From Pelomonas lactea (GTDB taxonomy: Bacteria > Pseudomonadota > Gammaproteobacteria > Burkholderiales > Burkholderiaceae_C), in contig NZ_JBIGHX010000003.1 in the NCBI RefSeq assembly GCF_043555885.1, forward strand, positions 806,001-870,000: DNA of 64,000 nucleotides, given 5' to 3'. How positions within the stretch are numbered: the first letter of the stretch is position 1; each line of letters opens with the position of its first letter. Made by a program: the position numbers and the translations under genes. Below, piece by piece: positions 28,288 through 36,057 of this stretch. Below the pieces are notes generated by a model. That model had not been told where the DNA came from and did not search any database. It saw only the letters and a program-made list of their open reading frames with translations.

Positions 28288-29214
28288 ATGACCACCTCCA
28301 TCACCATCGCCACGCGCGAGAGCCGCCTGGCGTTGTGGCAGGCCGAACACGTGCAGGCCCGTCTGGGCCGCGAGCTCGGCATCACCGCCACGCTGTTGGG
28401 CATGACCACCCGCGGCGACCAGATCCTCGACCGCACGCTGTCCAAGGTCGGCGGCAAGGGCCTGTTCGTGAAGGAACTGGAGACCGCGCTGGCCGAGGGC
28501 CGCGCCCAGCTGGCCGTGCACTCGCTGAAAGACGTGCCGATGGAGCTGCCGGAGGGCTTCACGCTCGCGGCAGTGCTGGAGCGGGAAGACCCGCGGGACG
28601 CCTTCGTGTCCAACGACTATGCCTCGCTGGCCGAGCTGCCCGAGGGAGCCGTTGTCGGCAGCTCCAGCCTGCGCCGCGTGACGCAGCTGCTCAGCCTGCG
28701 GCCCGACCTGCGCGTGGAGCCGCTGCGCGGCAACCTCGACACCCGGCTGCGCAAGCTCGACGAGGGCGGCTACCACGCCATCGTGCTGGCCGCCGCCGGC
28801 CTCAAGCGCCTGGACCTGGCGCACCGCGTGCGCGCGGTGTTCGAGGTCGAGCAGATGCTGCCCTGCGCCGGACAAGGCGCGCTGGGCCTGGAGATCCGCG
28901 CCGACGACGCCGCGCTGGCCGAGGCGCTGGCCCGGCTGGCGCACACGCCCACGCAGCTGGCCTGCGAGGCCGAGCGCGCCGTGTCCCGCGCGCTGGGCGG
29001 CAGCTGCAGCGTGCCGCTGGCGGCGCATGCGCGGTGGCAGGGCGGCACGCTGCGGCTGACCGCGGCGCTGGGCCATGCCGAGGCGCACACCTCGCCGCTG
29101 CTGCGCGCCGAGGCCGCCGGCGATGTGACCGACGCGGCCGGCGCCCGTGCGCTGGGCCAGCAGGCCGCCGCGCAGCTGCGCGAGCGCGGCGCCGGCGCCT
29201 ACCTGCCCGGATGA
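28288..29214 (+). CDS. hemC: Hydroxymethylbilane synthase (porphobilinogen deaminase)
   Basis: A 308-residue cytoplasmic enzyme that joins four porphobilinogens to hydroxymethylbilane. Catalytic Asp82 is in HSLKDVP. The arginine-rich substrate loop SSSLRRVTQ is present, and the dipyrromethane cofactor cysteine is Cys240 in GGSCSVPLAAHA. The ATG at 28288 (MTTSITIATRESRLA) is preferred to the ATG at 28267, which adds seven non-conserved residues. hemD starts inside the hemC stop (ATGA), so the two are coupled. Confidence 0.95.
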   Translation: MTTSITIATRESRLALWQAEHVQARLGRELGITATLLGMTTRGDQILDRTLSKVGGKGLFVKELETALAEGRAQLAVHSLKDVPMELPEGFTLAAVLEREDPRDAFVSNDYASLAELPEGAVVGSSSLRRVTQLLSLRPDLRVEPLRGNLDTRLRKLDEGGYHAIVLAAAGLKRLDLAHRVRAVFEVEQMLPCAGQGALGLEIRADDAALAEALARLAHTPTQLACEAERAVSRALGGSCSVPLAAHARWQGGTLRLTAALGHAEAHTSPLLRAEAAGDVTDAAGARALGQQAAAQLRERGAGAYLPG

Positions 29215-29954
29215 CCACCCTCATCGTCACCCGGCCCCGCCCGCAGTGCGAGGCCTGGCTGGCGCGGCTGGCGGCCCTGGGCGTGCAGGCGAGGGCGCTG
29301 CCGCTGATCGAGATCCTGCCGGCCCGCGACGGCGCGCCCGTGCGGGCGGCCTGGGCCGCGTTGGCCGCCACGGGCCTGGCCGTCTTCGTCAGCCCCAATG
29401 CCGTCGAGCAGTTCTTTGCGCGCGCTGGCGGTGCGGCCTGGCCCCCGCACACGCTGGCCGCCTGCGTGGGGCCGGGCAGCGCGCAGGCGCTGGCCTCTCA
29501 CGGCGTGCCGGCAGCGCTCATCGTCCAGCCTGCGGCGGACGCCGCCAGCCTGGACTCCGAGCACCTGTGGCAGCAGCTGGCCCCGCGGCGCGACTGGGCC
29601 GGCGCCCGCGTGCTGCTGCTGCGTGGCGACGGCGGCCGTGAATGGCTGGCCGAGCGTCTGGCCGAGGCCGGCGCGCGGGTGGAGGCGGTCACCGTCTACC
29701 ACCGCAGCGGCCCGCACTTCGACGCCGCCGAGCAGGCGCTGCTGGCCGACGTGCTGGCCCGGCCGGCTGCCCATGCCTGGCTGTTCAGCAGCGCCGAGGC
29801 CGTGGGCCACCTGCAGGGCCTGCCGCTGGCCGGCCAGCGCGCCATCGCCACCCACCCACGCATCGCCGAGGCTGCCCGCGCCGCCGGATTTCATCCTGTG
29901 GTTTTGGCGCGACCCGACCCCGAAGCGGTGACGCAGGCCCTGAAAGCCCTCTGA
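29211..29954 (+). CDS. hemD: Uroporphyrinogen-III synthase
   Basis: A 247-residue enzyme that closes and inverts ring D of hydroxymethylbilane. The family is weakly conserved. Here TRPRPQCEAW at the start, FVSPNAVEQFF, CVGPGSAQAL, LLLRGDGGREWL and WLFSSAEAVGHL match the two-domain HemD pattern. Its position overlapping hemC and preceding hemX fixes the assignment. Confidence 0.9.
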   Translation: MTTLIVTRPRPQCEAWLARLAALGVQARALPLIEILPARDGAPVRAAWAALAATGLAVFVSPNAVEQFFARAGGAAWPPHTLAACVGPGSAQALASHGVPAALIVQPAADAASLDSEHLWQQLAPRRDWAGARVLLLRGDGGREWLAERLAEAGARVEAVTVYHRSGPHFDAAEQALLADVLARPAAHAWLFSSAEAVGHLQGLPLAGQRAIATHPRIAEAARAAGFHPVVLARPDPEAVTQALKAL

Positions 29955-29970
29955 CAGAATCCGTCGCACT

Positions 29971-31110
29971 GTGACCGAGCCGATTACCGCTGTTGTTCCC
30001 GCGGCCGAGCCCGCGGCCCCGCCGCCCCCCGCCCCCCACTCGCTGCCGGCCTGGCTCCCCTGGCTGCTGGCGCTGCTGGGTGCGGCCGTGCTGTTGTGCG
30101 TCGTGCTGGCCTGGCAGAGCCTGTCGCGCCAGCAGTCGCTGGAGCAGGAGCTGGTGCGCCGCCAGGAGACCAGCCACGCCGAGGCGACCGAGGCGCGGCT
30201 GGCCGCCAAGCAGTCGGCCGACCTGGTGCGTGACACGGCCGCCAAGGTTTCGCTGCTGGAGGCGCGCCTGGCCGAGGTGGCGCTGCAGCGCGGCCAGCTC
30301 GAAGAACTGATCCAGTCCATGTCCCGCTCGCGCGACGAGAACGTCGTCGGCGACATCGAGGCCGCCATCCGCGTGGCGCTGCAGCAGACGCAGATCACCG
30401 GCAGCGCCGAGCCGCTGGTGGCCACGCTCAAGCAGGCCGACGAGCGCCTGCTGCGCTACAAGCAGCCGCGGCTGGAGGGCGTGCGCCGCGCCGTCGCCCG
30501 CGACCTGGACCGCGTGAAGGCCGTCGCCACCGTCGACGTCTCCACGCTGACCATCAAGCTCGACGAGGTCGTGCGCATGGCCGACGAGCTGCCGCTGGTG
30601 TCCGGCGGCGACGCAGCCGCCACGCCGCGCGAGGAGCGCCGCGCCGATGCCGCGGCCAAGGAGCGCGAGCGCGCGCTGCAGCTGCAGCGCGAGCAGGCCG
30701 CCGCGGCCGCCGAGGGTCGCATGTCGCTGTGGTGGTGGCAGGCCACGCAGCAGCTGTCCAGCTGGACCGGCCTTGCCTGGGGCGAGGCGAAGACGCTGCT
30801 GCGCGTGACCCGCATCGAGCACCCCGAGGCCGCGCTGATCTCGCCCGACCAGAGCTTCTTCCTGCGCGAGAACCTCAAGCTGCGCCTGCTCAACGCGCGC
30901 CTGGCGCTGCTGAGCCGCCAGTTCGACACGACGCAGTCCGACCTGCGCGACAGCCAGGAGATGCTCAGCCGCTACTTCGACACGCGCTCCCGCAAGGTCG
31001 CCAGCGTCGCCGAGCTGCTGCGCCAGGTGGCCGGCCAGGCCCGCCAGGTCAGCGTGCCGCGGCCGGATGACACGCTGGCCGCGCTGACTGCTGCCGCTGC
31101 GGGGCGCTGA
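29971..31110 (+). CDS. hemX: HemX-like membrane protein
   Basis: A 379-residue inner-membrane protein of the HemX family. It is annotated as uroporphyrinogen-III C-methyltransferase-like but lacks a methyltransferase fold and its activity is unproven. It has a Pro/Ala-rich N-terminus, one transmembrane helix at about residues 27-48 (WLPWLLALLGAAVLL), then a long coiled coil of about residues 50-110. A periplasmic helical domain contains the family segment SLWWWQATQQLSSW. It starts with GTG, 16 bp after hemD, and ends 2 bp before hemY. Confidence 0.88.
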   Translation: MTEPITAVVPAAEPAAPPPPAPHSLPAWLPWLLALLGAAVLLCVVLAWQSLSRQQSLEQELVRRQETSHAEATEARLAAKQSADLVRDTAAKVSLLEARLAEVALQRGQLEELIQSMSRSRDENVVGDIEAAIRVALQQTQITGSAEPLVATLKQADERLLRYKQPRLEGVRRAVARDLDRVKAVATVDVSTLTIKLDEVVRMADELPLVSGGDAAATPREERRADAAAKERERALQLQREQAAAAAEGRMSLWWWQATQQLSSWTGLAWGEAKTLLRVTRIEHPEAALISPDQSFFLRENLKLRLLNARLALLSRQFDTTQSDLRDSQEMLSRYFDTRSRKVASVAELLRQVAGQARQVSVPRPDDTLAALTAAAAGR

Positions 31111-31112
31111 TC

Positions 31113-32360
31113 ATGCGTCTGGTCATCTGGCTGGTCCTGCTGTTCGTCGCCGCCGTCGTCGCGGCCCTGATGCTGGGCTCCAACGACGGTCTTGCCAGCT
31201 TCTACTGGAAGGGCTGGCGGGTGGACATCTCGCTGAACCTGTTCCTGCTGCTGCTGGTCGCCAGCTGCTTTGCGCTCGTCACGGCCATCCAGGCCGTCGA
31301 GGCGCTCACGACGCTGCCCAAGCGCGCCCGCGAGTGGCGGCTCGCGCAGCGCGAACGCAGCGCGCAGCTGGCGCTGCGCGAGGCGCTCGTCGAGTTCTTC
31401 GGCGCCCGCTTCAGCCGGGCGCAGAAGGCGTCGCAGAAGGCGCTGCACATCCAGTCCGCCACGCCCGAGCTGGCCGCCGACCAGGCCTTCATGGCGCTGG
31501 CCCACCTGCTGGCCGCCGCCAGCGCGCACCGCCTGCAGGATCGCCGCCACCGCGACGAGCAGTTGAACCGTGCGCTGGAGCTGGCGCGCCGCACCGGCGG
31601 CGCGCGCGCGCAGGAGGACGGTGCGCGGCTGCTGGCCGCCGAATGGGCGCTGGACGACCGCGACGCCAACCGCGCGCTCGGCCTGCTGGCCGAGCTGCCG
31701 CCCGGCGTGGCGCGTCGCACGCAGGCGCTGCGGTTGCGCCTTCAGGCGTCGCGCCTGGGCCGGCAGCCGCTGGACGCGCTGCGCACCGCGCGGCTGCTGG
31801 CCAAGCACCAGGCCTTCTCCAAGGTGGCCGCGCAAGGCCTGCTGCGCTCGCTGGCCTTCGAAGCCCTGGACGGTGCCCGCGATGTGGACCAACTGCGCAC
31901 CGTCTGGCAGCAACTGGACCCGGCTGACCGCCGTGATCCGCTGGTGGCCGTCCGCGCCGCCCAGTGCGCCGCCCACCTCGGCGCGCCGGACGACGGCCGC
32001 GGCTGGCTGCGACCGTTCTTCGACGATCTGGGCGACCTGCAACCCGATGACCGCGCTGAGCTCGCGCTGGCGCTGGTGCCCGTGCTGGCCGGCTGCGGGC
32101 CGGACTGGTTGCAGCGCCTGGAGACCGCACAGTCGCGTTTCCCGCGCGAACGCGCGCTGGCCTATGCGCTGGGCCACGCGCTGGCCGAGCGCCAGCTGTG
32201 GGGCAAGGCGCGCCTGATGCTGGATGCCGTTGCGGAAGACGCCACCATGCCCGCCGCCGCGCGTCGGCGCAGTTGGCTGGTGCTCGCGACGCTGGCCGAG
32301 CAGGAGGGCGACGACGGCCGCCGCGCGCGCTGCTTCGAGTCGGCCGCGCGACTACCCTGA
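31113..32360 (+). CDS. hemY: HemY-like TPR membrane protein
   Basis: A 415-residue protein of the HemY_N family. Two transmembrane helices (about 1-23 and 42-64) flank a short loop with the family hallmark SFYWKGWRVDISL. TPR-like helices fill the rest. These proteins associate with late heme synthesis, but no catalytic site is known. It is the last gene of the hemCDXY operon. Confidence 0.9.
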   Translation: MRLVIWLVLLFVAAVVAALMLGSNDGLASFYWKGWRVDISLNLFLLLLVASCFALVTAIQAVEALTTLPKRAREWRLAQRERSAQLALREALVEFFGARFSRAQKASQKALHIQSATPELAADQAFMALAHLLAAASAHRLQDRRHRDEQLNRALELARRTGGARAQEDGARLLAAEWALDDRDANRALGLLAELPPGVARRTQALRLRLQASRLGRQPLDALRTARLLAKHQAFSKVAAQGLLRSLAFEALDGARDVDQLRTVWQQLDPADRRDPLVAVRAAQCAAHLGAPDDGRGWLRPFFDDLGDLQPDDRAELALALVPVLAGCGPDWLQRLETAQSRFPRERALAYALGHALAERQLWGKARLMLDAVAEDATMPAAARRRSWLVLATLAEQEGDDGRRARCFESAARLP

Positions 32361-32423
32361 GGCGCCCGCGATGCAGCCTTCGATGGCTTTCCAGGGGGGG
32401 CACGACATAAAACCGGCGAACTC

Positions 32424-32453
32424 TTGCTGAGGGTGTGAAAATCTGGTTATACT
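32424..32453 (+). promoter_or_regulatory. Sigma70 promoter of the tRNA-Arg pair
   Basis: A -35 element TTGCTG (32424-32429) and a -10 element TATACT (32448-32453) are separated by 18 bp. The -10 lies 12 bp before the first tRNA. The patch is AT-rich against its surroundings. Confidence 0.7.
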
Positions 32454-32465
32454 GTGAGGCTTGCA

Positions 32466-32542
32466 GCGGCTGTAGCTCAGTTGGATAGAGTACTTGGCTA
32501 CGAACCAAGGGGTCGTGGGTTCGAATCCTGCCAGCCGCGCCA
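32466..32542 (+). tRNA. tRNA-Arg (anticodon ACG), copy 1
   Basis: A 77-nt tRNA with encoded CCA. The acceptor stem is GCGGCTG/CAGCCGC. The D arm GCTC...GAGT, anticodon stem CTTGG/CCAAG with loop CTACGAA, and T loop TTCGAAT all fold. The anticodon is ACG, whose first base is expected to be edited to inosine so that CGU, CGC and CGA are read. Confidence 0.95.
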
Positions 32543-32607
32543 ACAACAACAAGAAAGTTCTCGGGTCCGTGCGTTAGCGCGCCGCCCGCACCACCGTCGA
32601 AATACCA

Positions 32608-32684
32608 GCGGCTGTAGCTCAGTTGGATAGAGTACTTGGCTACGAACCAAGGGGTCGTGGGTTCGAATCCTGCCAGCCGCGCCA
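32608..32684 (+). tRNA. tRNA-Arg (anticodon ACG), copy 2
   Basis: Identical over all 77 nt, including CCA, to the copy 142 bp upstream. The 65-bp spacer differs from the upstream leader and has no obvious second promoter, so both are probably cut from one transcript. Confidence 0.95.
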
Positions 32685-32700
32685 AAACAAGAAGATGTTG

Positions 32701-32736
32701 AAACGCCTCGAAGCTTGCTTCGGGGCGTTTTTCTTT
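32701..32736 (+). terminator. Intrinsic terminator after the tRNA pair
   Basis: The stem AAACGCC-T-CGAAG / CTTCG-G-GGCGTTT (32701-32713 with 32718-32730, including one T-G pair) closes a CTTG loop and runs into TTTTTCTTT. It also lies at the 3' end of the convergent CoA-transferase gene. Confidence 0.9.
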
Positions 32737-32761
32737 GTGCGCTTGGAGTGTTTGCGCGCGA

Positions 32762-33790
32762 CTAGCGCGAGAAGCGGGGCGCGGCCGCTGGCTGCCAGTG
32801 ACCGTCGTCGTCTTGTACGAAGCTGCCGCGCGCCTGCGCGTGCGGGTGCTGCGGCGCCTCGGCCAGCGTCAGCACCGGCGCGAAGCAGACGTCGCTGCCC
32901 TCCAGCAGCGCGGTCCATTCGTCGCGCGTCTTCTCGCGGATGCGTGCCGCCACGCGCTCGCGCAGTGCCGGCCATTGGCGGGTGTCGTGCTGGGCCGCGG
33001 GGTCGACATCGGTGAGGCCCAGGCGCTGCAGCAGTGCCGCGTAGAACTGCGGCTCCAGCGCGCCCAGCGACACGTGCCGGCCGTCGGCGCACTCGAAGCA
33101 GTCGTAGAACGGTGAGCCGTGCAGGAAGAAGTTCCGTGCCGGGTCGTCGGCCCACTGCCCGGCGGCGCGCAGCGAGTGCAGCAGGCTGGACATCAGCCCC
33201 ACGCCGTCCACCATGGCGGCGTCCACCACGCGGCCGCGGCCGGTGCGCTGCGCGTCCCACAGTGCGGCCATCAGGCCGAAGGCCAGCAGCATCGCGCCGC
33301 CGCCCATGTCGCCGATCAGCGTGGCCGGGATGCTGGGCACCACGCCGGGCCGCGATGCGACGGACAGCACGCCGGTCAGCGCCACGTAGTTGATGTCGTG
33401 CCCGGCTGCCTGTGCGAGCGGGCCGGTCTGGCCCCAACCGGTGACACGGCCGTAGACGAGCCGCGGGTGGCTGGCCACAAACGTGTCGGGCCCCAGCCCC
33501 AGCCGCTCCATGACGCCGGGGCGGAAGCCCTCGATGACGGCATCCGCGCCGTCGATGAGCCGGCGGGCCTCGGCCAGGCCGTCTGCGTGTTTCAGGTCCA
33601 GCGTGACGCGGCGCTTGCCGCGGTCCAGCCCGGTGCCGGTGGTGATGGCCGGCGTCCCCGGGCGGTCGATGACCAGCACGTCGGCGCCATGGTCGGCCAA
33701 CAGCATGCCGGTCAGCGGGCAGGGGCCGAGGCCGGCCATCTCGATGACGTGCAGCCCGGCGAGCGGGCCGCGGGAGGAGGGCGCTTGCAT
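32762..33790 (-). CDS. CaiB/BaiF family CoA transferase, alpha-methylacyl-CoA racemase-like
   Basis: A 342-residue type III CoA-transferase-family protein. GPLAGLHVIEMAGLGPCP at the N-terminus, the GHDINYVALTGVLS segment (histidine equivalent to the racemase base) and the IGDMGGGAMLLAFG segment (acidic partner) are the pattern of alpha-methylacyl-CoA racemases. These invert the 2-methyl centre of branched acyl-CoAs before beta-oxidation. Plain CoA transfer is the alternative. Only 14 bp separate its start codon from that of the divergent greB, so the promoters must lie within the opposing genes. Confidence 0.85.
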   Translation of the reverse strand: MQAPSSRGPLAGLHVIEMAGLGPCPLTGMLLADHGADVLVIDRPGTPAITTGTGLDRGKRRVTLDLKHADGLAEARRLIDGADAVIEGFRPGVMERLGLGPDTFVASHPRLVYGRVTGWGQTGPLAQAAGHDINYVALTGVLSVASRPGVVPSIPATLIGDMGGGAMLLAFGLMAALWDAQRTGRGRVVDAAMVDGVGLMSSLLHSLRAAGQWADDPARNFFLHGSPFYDCFECADGRHVSLGALEPQFYAALLQRLGLTDVDPAAQHDTRQWPALRERVAARIREKTRDEWTALLEGSDVCFAPVLTLAEAPQHPHAQARGSFVQDDDGHWQPAAAPRFSR

Positions 33791-33804
33791 CGGACAATGT
33801 TGGC

Positions 33805-34377
33805 ATGAGCAAGGCTTTCACCAAGGAATCCGACGCGCCGGATGATGATGACGGCGACGGCCCGTCGCTGCCGGCGCTGCCCGCGGGCACGCGCAACTAC
33901 ATGACGCCAGGCGGTTACGCGCGGCTGCGGGCGGAGTTCATGCAGCTCATCGACGTCGAGCGACCGAGGATGGTGGAGACGGTCTCGTGGGCGGCCAAGA
34001 ACGGCGACCGCTCGGAGAACGGCGACTACCTCTACGGCAAGAAGCGGCTGCGCGAGATCGACCGGCGGCTGCGCTTCCTGACCAAGCGGCTGGACATCGC
34101 CGAGGTGGTGGACCCCAGCGCCCACCATGGCTCCGAGCAGGTGTTCTTTGGCGCGACGGTGACCTACGCCACCGCCCGGGGCGACGAGAAGACGATCACG
34201 ATCAAGGGCATCGACGAGTCCGACAGCCTGGCCGGCGAGGTCAGCTGGATCTCGCCCATCGCACGCACGCTGCTGAAGGCGCGCGTGGGCGACGAGCTCA
34301 ACCTCGTGACGCCAGTGGGCGTGGAGAAGATCGAGGTCGTCGAGGTGACTTACCCGGCGCCTGCCGCCGGGGAGTGA
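33805..34377 (+). CDS. greB: Transcription elongation factor GreB
   Basis: A 190-residue Gre factor that rescues backtracked RNA polymerase. An acidic N-terminal extension (DAPDDDDGDG) precedes the coiled coil beginning YMTPGGYARLRAEF. The WAAKNGDRSENGDYLYGKK tip carries the acidic residues that act at the polymerase active site, and RRLRFLTKRLD marks GreB rather than GreA. The FKBP-like C-terminal domain includes SWISPIARTLL. The last codons (PAPAAGE) are encoded by the first unit of a tandem repeat array, so the C-terminal tail is repeat-derived. Confidence 0.93.
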   Translation: MSKAFTKESDAPDDDDGDGPSLPALPAGTRNYMTPGGYARLRAEFMQLIDVERPRMVETVSWAAKNGDRSENGDYLYGKKRLREIDRRLRFLTKRLDIAEVVDPSAHHGSEQVFFGATVTYATARGDEKTITIKGIDESDSLAGEVSWISPIARTLLKARVGDELNLVTPVGVEKIEVVEVTYPAPAAGE

Positions 34378-34500
34378 CGAAGCCCCCGGCGCCTGCCGCC
34401 GGGGAGTGACGAAGCCCCCGGCGCCTGCGGCCGGGGGGTGATGAAGCCCCGGGCGCCTGCGGCCGGAGCGTGATGAAGCTCCCCGGCCGCGGCCGGGAAT
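34353..34500. repeat. 32-bp tandem hairpin repeat, about 4.5 units
   Basis: Units begin near 34353, 34385, 34417 and 34449, with a degenerate partial unit up to 34500. Each unit carries a perfect or near-perfect 8-bp stem CCCCGGCG / CGCCGGGG around a 5-nt loop, then GAGTGACGAAG or a close variant. The first unit contains the last codons and stop of greB, and the array ends 4 bp before the stop of the convergent Sel1 gene. It could act as a bidirectional transcription stop, and unit number may vary between strains. Confidence 0.8.
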
Positions 34501-34503
34501 GGC

Positions 34504-36048
34504 TCAGGACTTCTTCGGCGCCGGCTTGAGCATCGCGTCGGCGCGGGCCTTCTCCTCGGGCGTCAGGCTTGCCGCCAGCACAGGCAGTGCCGCGGCGGCC
34601 TGCGGGTGGCCCAGGCTCTTGCTGAGGCTGCACCAGGCGTAGGCGGCGGCCATGTCCTTGTCGCCCCCCTGGCCCTGGGCCAGCATGACGGCGAGGTTGA
34701 ACATCGCGTCCGGCTGGCGTCGCTGCGCGGCGGCCTGGAAGAACTGGCGTGCGGTGGCCAGGTTCTGCGGCACCACCTCGCCGCGGTAGAAGAACGTGGC
34801 CAGCGCGTTCTGCGCGTCCGCGTTGCCCTTGAGGGCGGCGTCCTTGTAGAGCACGACGGCGCGCTCCGGCGCCGGGGCCGGCAGGCCTTCGCCGAGGTCC
34901 ATCATGCGGGCGGCGGCCAGCGTGGCGTCGAGGTGACCGGCCTTGGCGGCGGCGCCGTAGTAGGCGCCGGCGCGCTGGAGGTCCAGCGGCACGCCGTCGG
35001 GTTGCCGAGGCAGCTGGTGGTGGTAGAGCTGGCCCAGCATGTAGAGCGCGGTCACGTCGCCGGCCTGACTGGCGGCTTCCAGATAGGCCAGCGCTGGCTT
35101 CACGTCGGTCTGCGTGCCGATGCCGCTCAGGTGCGCCTGGGCCAGCAGCGTGCCCGCGGGCTCGAAACCGTAGTCCAGCGCCTTGCTCCACCACTTGTAG
35201 GCCTGGGCCGGGTCACGCGCGACGCCCTGGCCGGCAAGGTGGATGCGGGCCAGCAGCAACGCCGCCTCGACGCGCGTGTTGATGAGGTCCGGCTTCTGCG
35301 GGTTGAACTGGAACCGGTCCTTGACCGGGTCGTAGCGCGCGTCGACGACCTCGCGCAGCCAGGCGATGGCCTTGGGCGTGTCGCGCGGCGTGCCCAGACC
35401 GAGCAGGTGCAGGCGGCCCAGCATCAGCGCAGCTTCCTCGTAGCCGAGCTTCTTCCAGCCCTGCTCGAAGCGCGCACGTGCCTCGGCGTAGTTGCCGGCC
35501 TCGTAGGCCTCAAACGCCTGCGTCAGCGACTTGTCCTTGCGGGCGATCCAGTTGCGGCCGGCGGCGAACCGGCGGTCGCCGGCACCGCAGACGGTGGCGG
35601 GGGCCATCGCGTCCTTGCCGCCGGCGCCGAACGCCGTGGTCTGCTCCTCGATGGCACTGCCCACCGATGCCGTCTTGGCGTTGCCGTCGGGGCTGAGGTC
35701 GCTGAAACGCTCGGACTCGTTGGACGGACTGTCCATCAGGCGGAAGTCCCGCATGTAGGCCAGCGTCACGGCGTCATCCGCCGCCGAGTAGCCGCTCATG
35801 AACGCGCAGGACGACGCGAAATTGCGCGACAGCACCTTGCTCTTGGCGGCGTCGACGATGGAGGGGTCGACGCCGCCGCCGCGACTGCCGTTCACCTTGA
35901 CGGTGTCCAGCGTGTTGGCTGCGGGGGCGCTGGCGGCCGGTGACTGCGCCTGCGATACCGCGGCCAGGAGGGTCAACGAGAGCGCCAAGCCGGCAGACGC
36001 CGCCCGGCTTGGAGTTCGGGAAGGGCGGACGCTGTCGGTCACGGACAC
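34504..36048 (-). CDS. Exported Sel1-repeat protein
   Basis: A 514-residue periplasmic protein with a signal peptide ending VSQAQ near residue 35. From about residue 170 it is built of Sel1-type helix pairs of about 36 residues (for example AALMLGRLHLLGLGTPRDTP, ALYMLGQLYHHQLP, DAQNALATFFYRGEVVPQN, DAMFNLAVMLAQGQGG). Such solenoids bind other proteins or peptides. The N-terminal 170 residues have cysteines (SSCAFM, ATVCGAG) and no recognised domain. It starts 9 bp after the stop of the TonB receptor gene on the same strand, so the two form an operon and may work together. The C-terminus is Lys-rich. Confidence 0.85.
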   Translation of the reverse strand: MSVTDSVRPSRTPSRAASAGLALSLTLLAAVSQAQSPAASAPAANTLDTVKVNGSRGGGVDPSIVDAAKSKVLSRNFASSCAFMSGYSAADDAVTLAYMRDFRLMDSPSNESERFSDLSPDGNAKTASVGSAIEEQTTAFGAGGKDAMAPATVCGAGDRRFAAGRNWIARKDKSLTQAFEAYEAGNYAEARARFEQGWKKLGYEEAALMLGRLHLLGLGTPRDTPKAIAWLREVVDARYDPVKDRFQFNPQKPDLINTRVEAALLLARIHLAGQGVARDPAQAYKWWSKALDYGFEPAGTLLAQAHLSGIGTQTDVKPALAYLEAASQAGDVTALYMLGQLYHHQLPRQPDGVPLDLQRAGAYYGAAAKAGHLDATLAAARMMDLGEGLPAPAPERAVVLYKDAALKGNADAQNALATFFYRGEVVPQNLATARQFFQAAAQRRQPDAMFNLAVMLAQGQGGDKDMAAAYAWCSLSKSLGHPQAAAALPVLAASLTPEEKARADAMLKPAPKKS

Positions 36049-36057
36049 TCCTCCTGC

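Noticed and set aside
32466..32684. The duplicated tRNA-Arg genes as an attachment site for an integrated element
   Set aside because: There is no integrase, no partial tRNA repeat at a distance and no phage gene nearby. The duplication is a full functional copy with a shared terminator.
31489..32685. A 398-codon minus-strand frame across hemY and both tRNA genes
   Set aside because: It reads through two tRNAs in antisense and shows repeated peptide simply because the tRNA genes are identical.
34353..34500. CRISPR-like array
   Set aside because: Units are contiguous 32-bp repeats with no unique spacers, and no cas gene is present.
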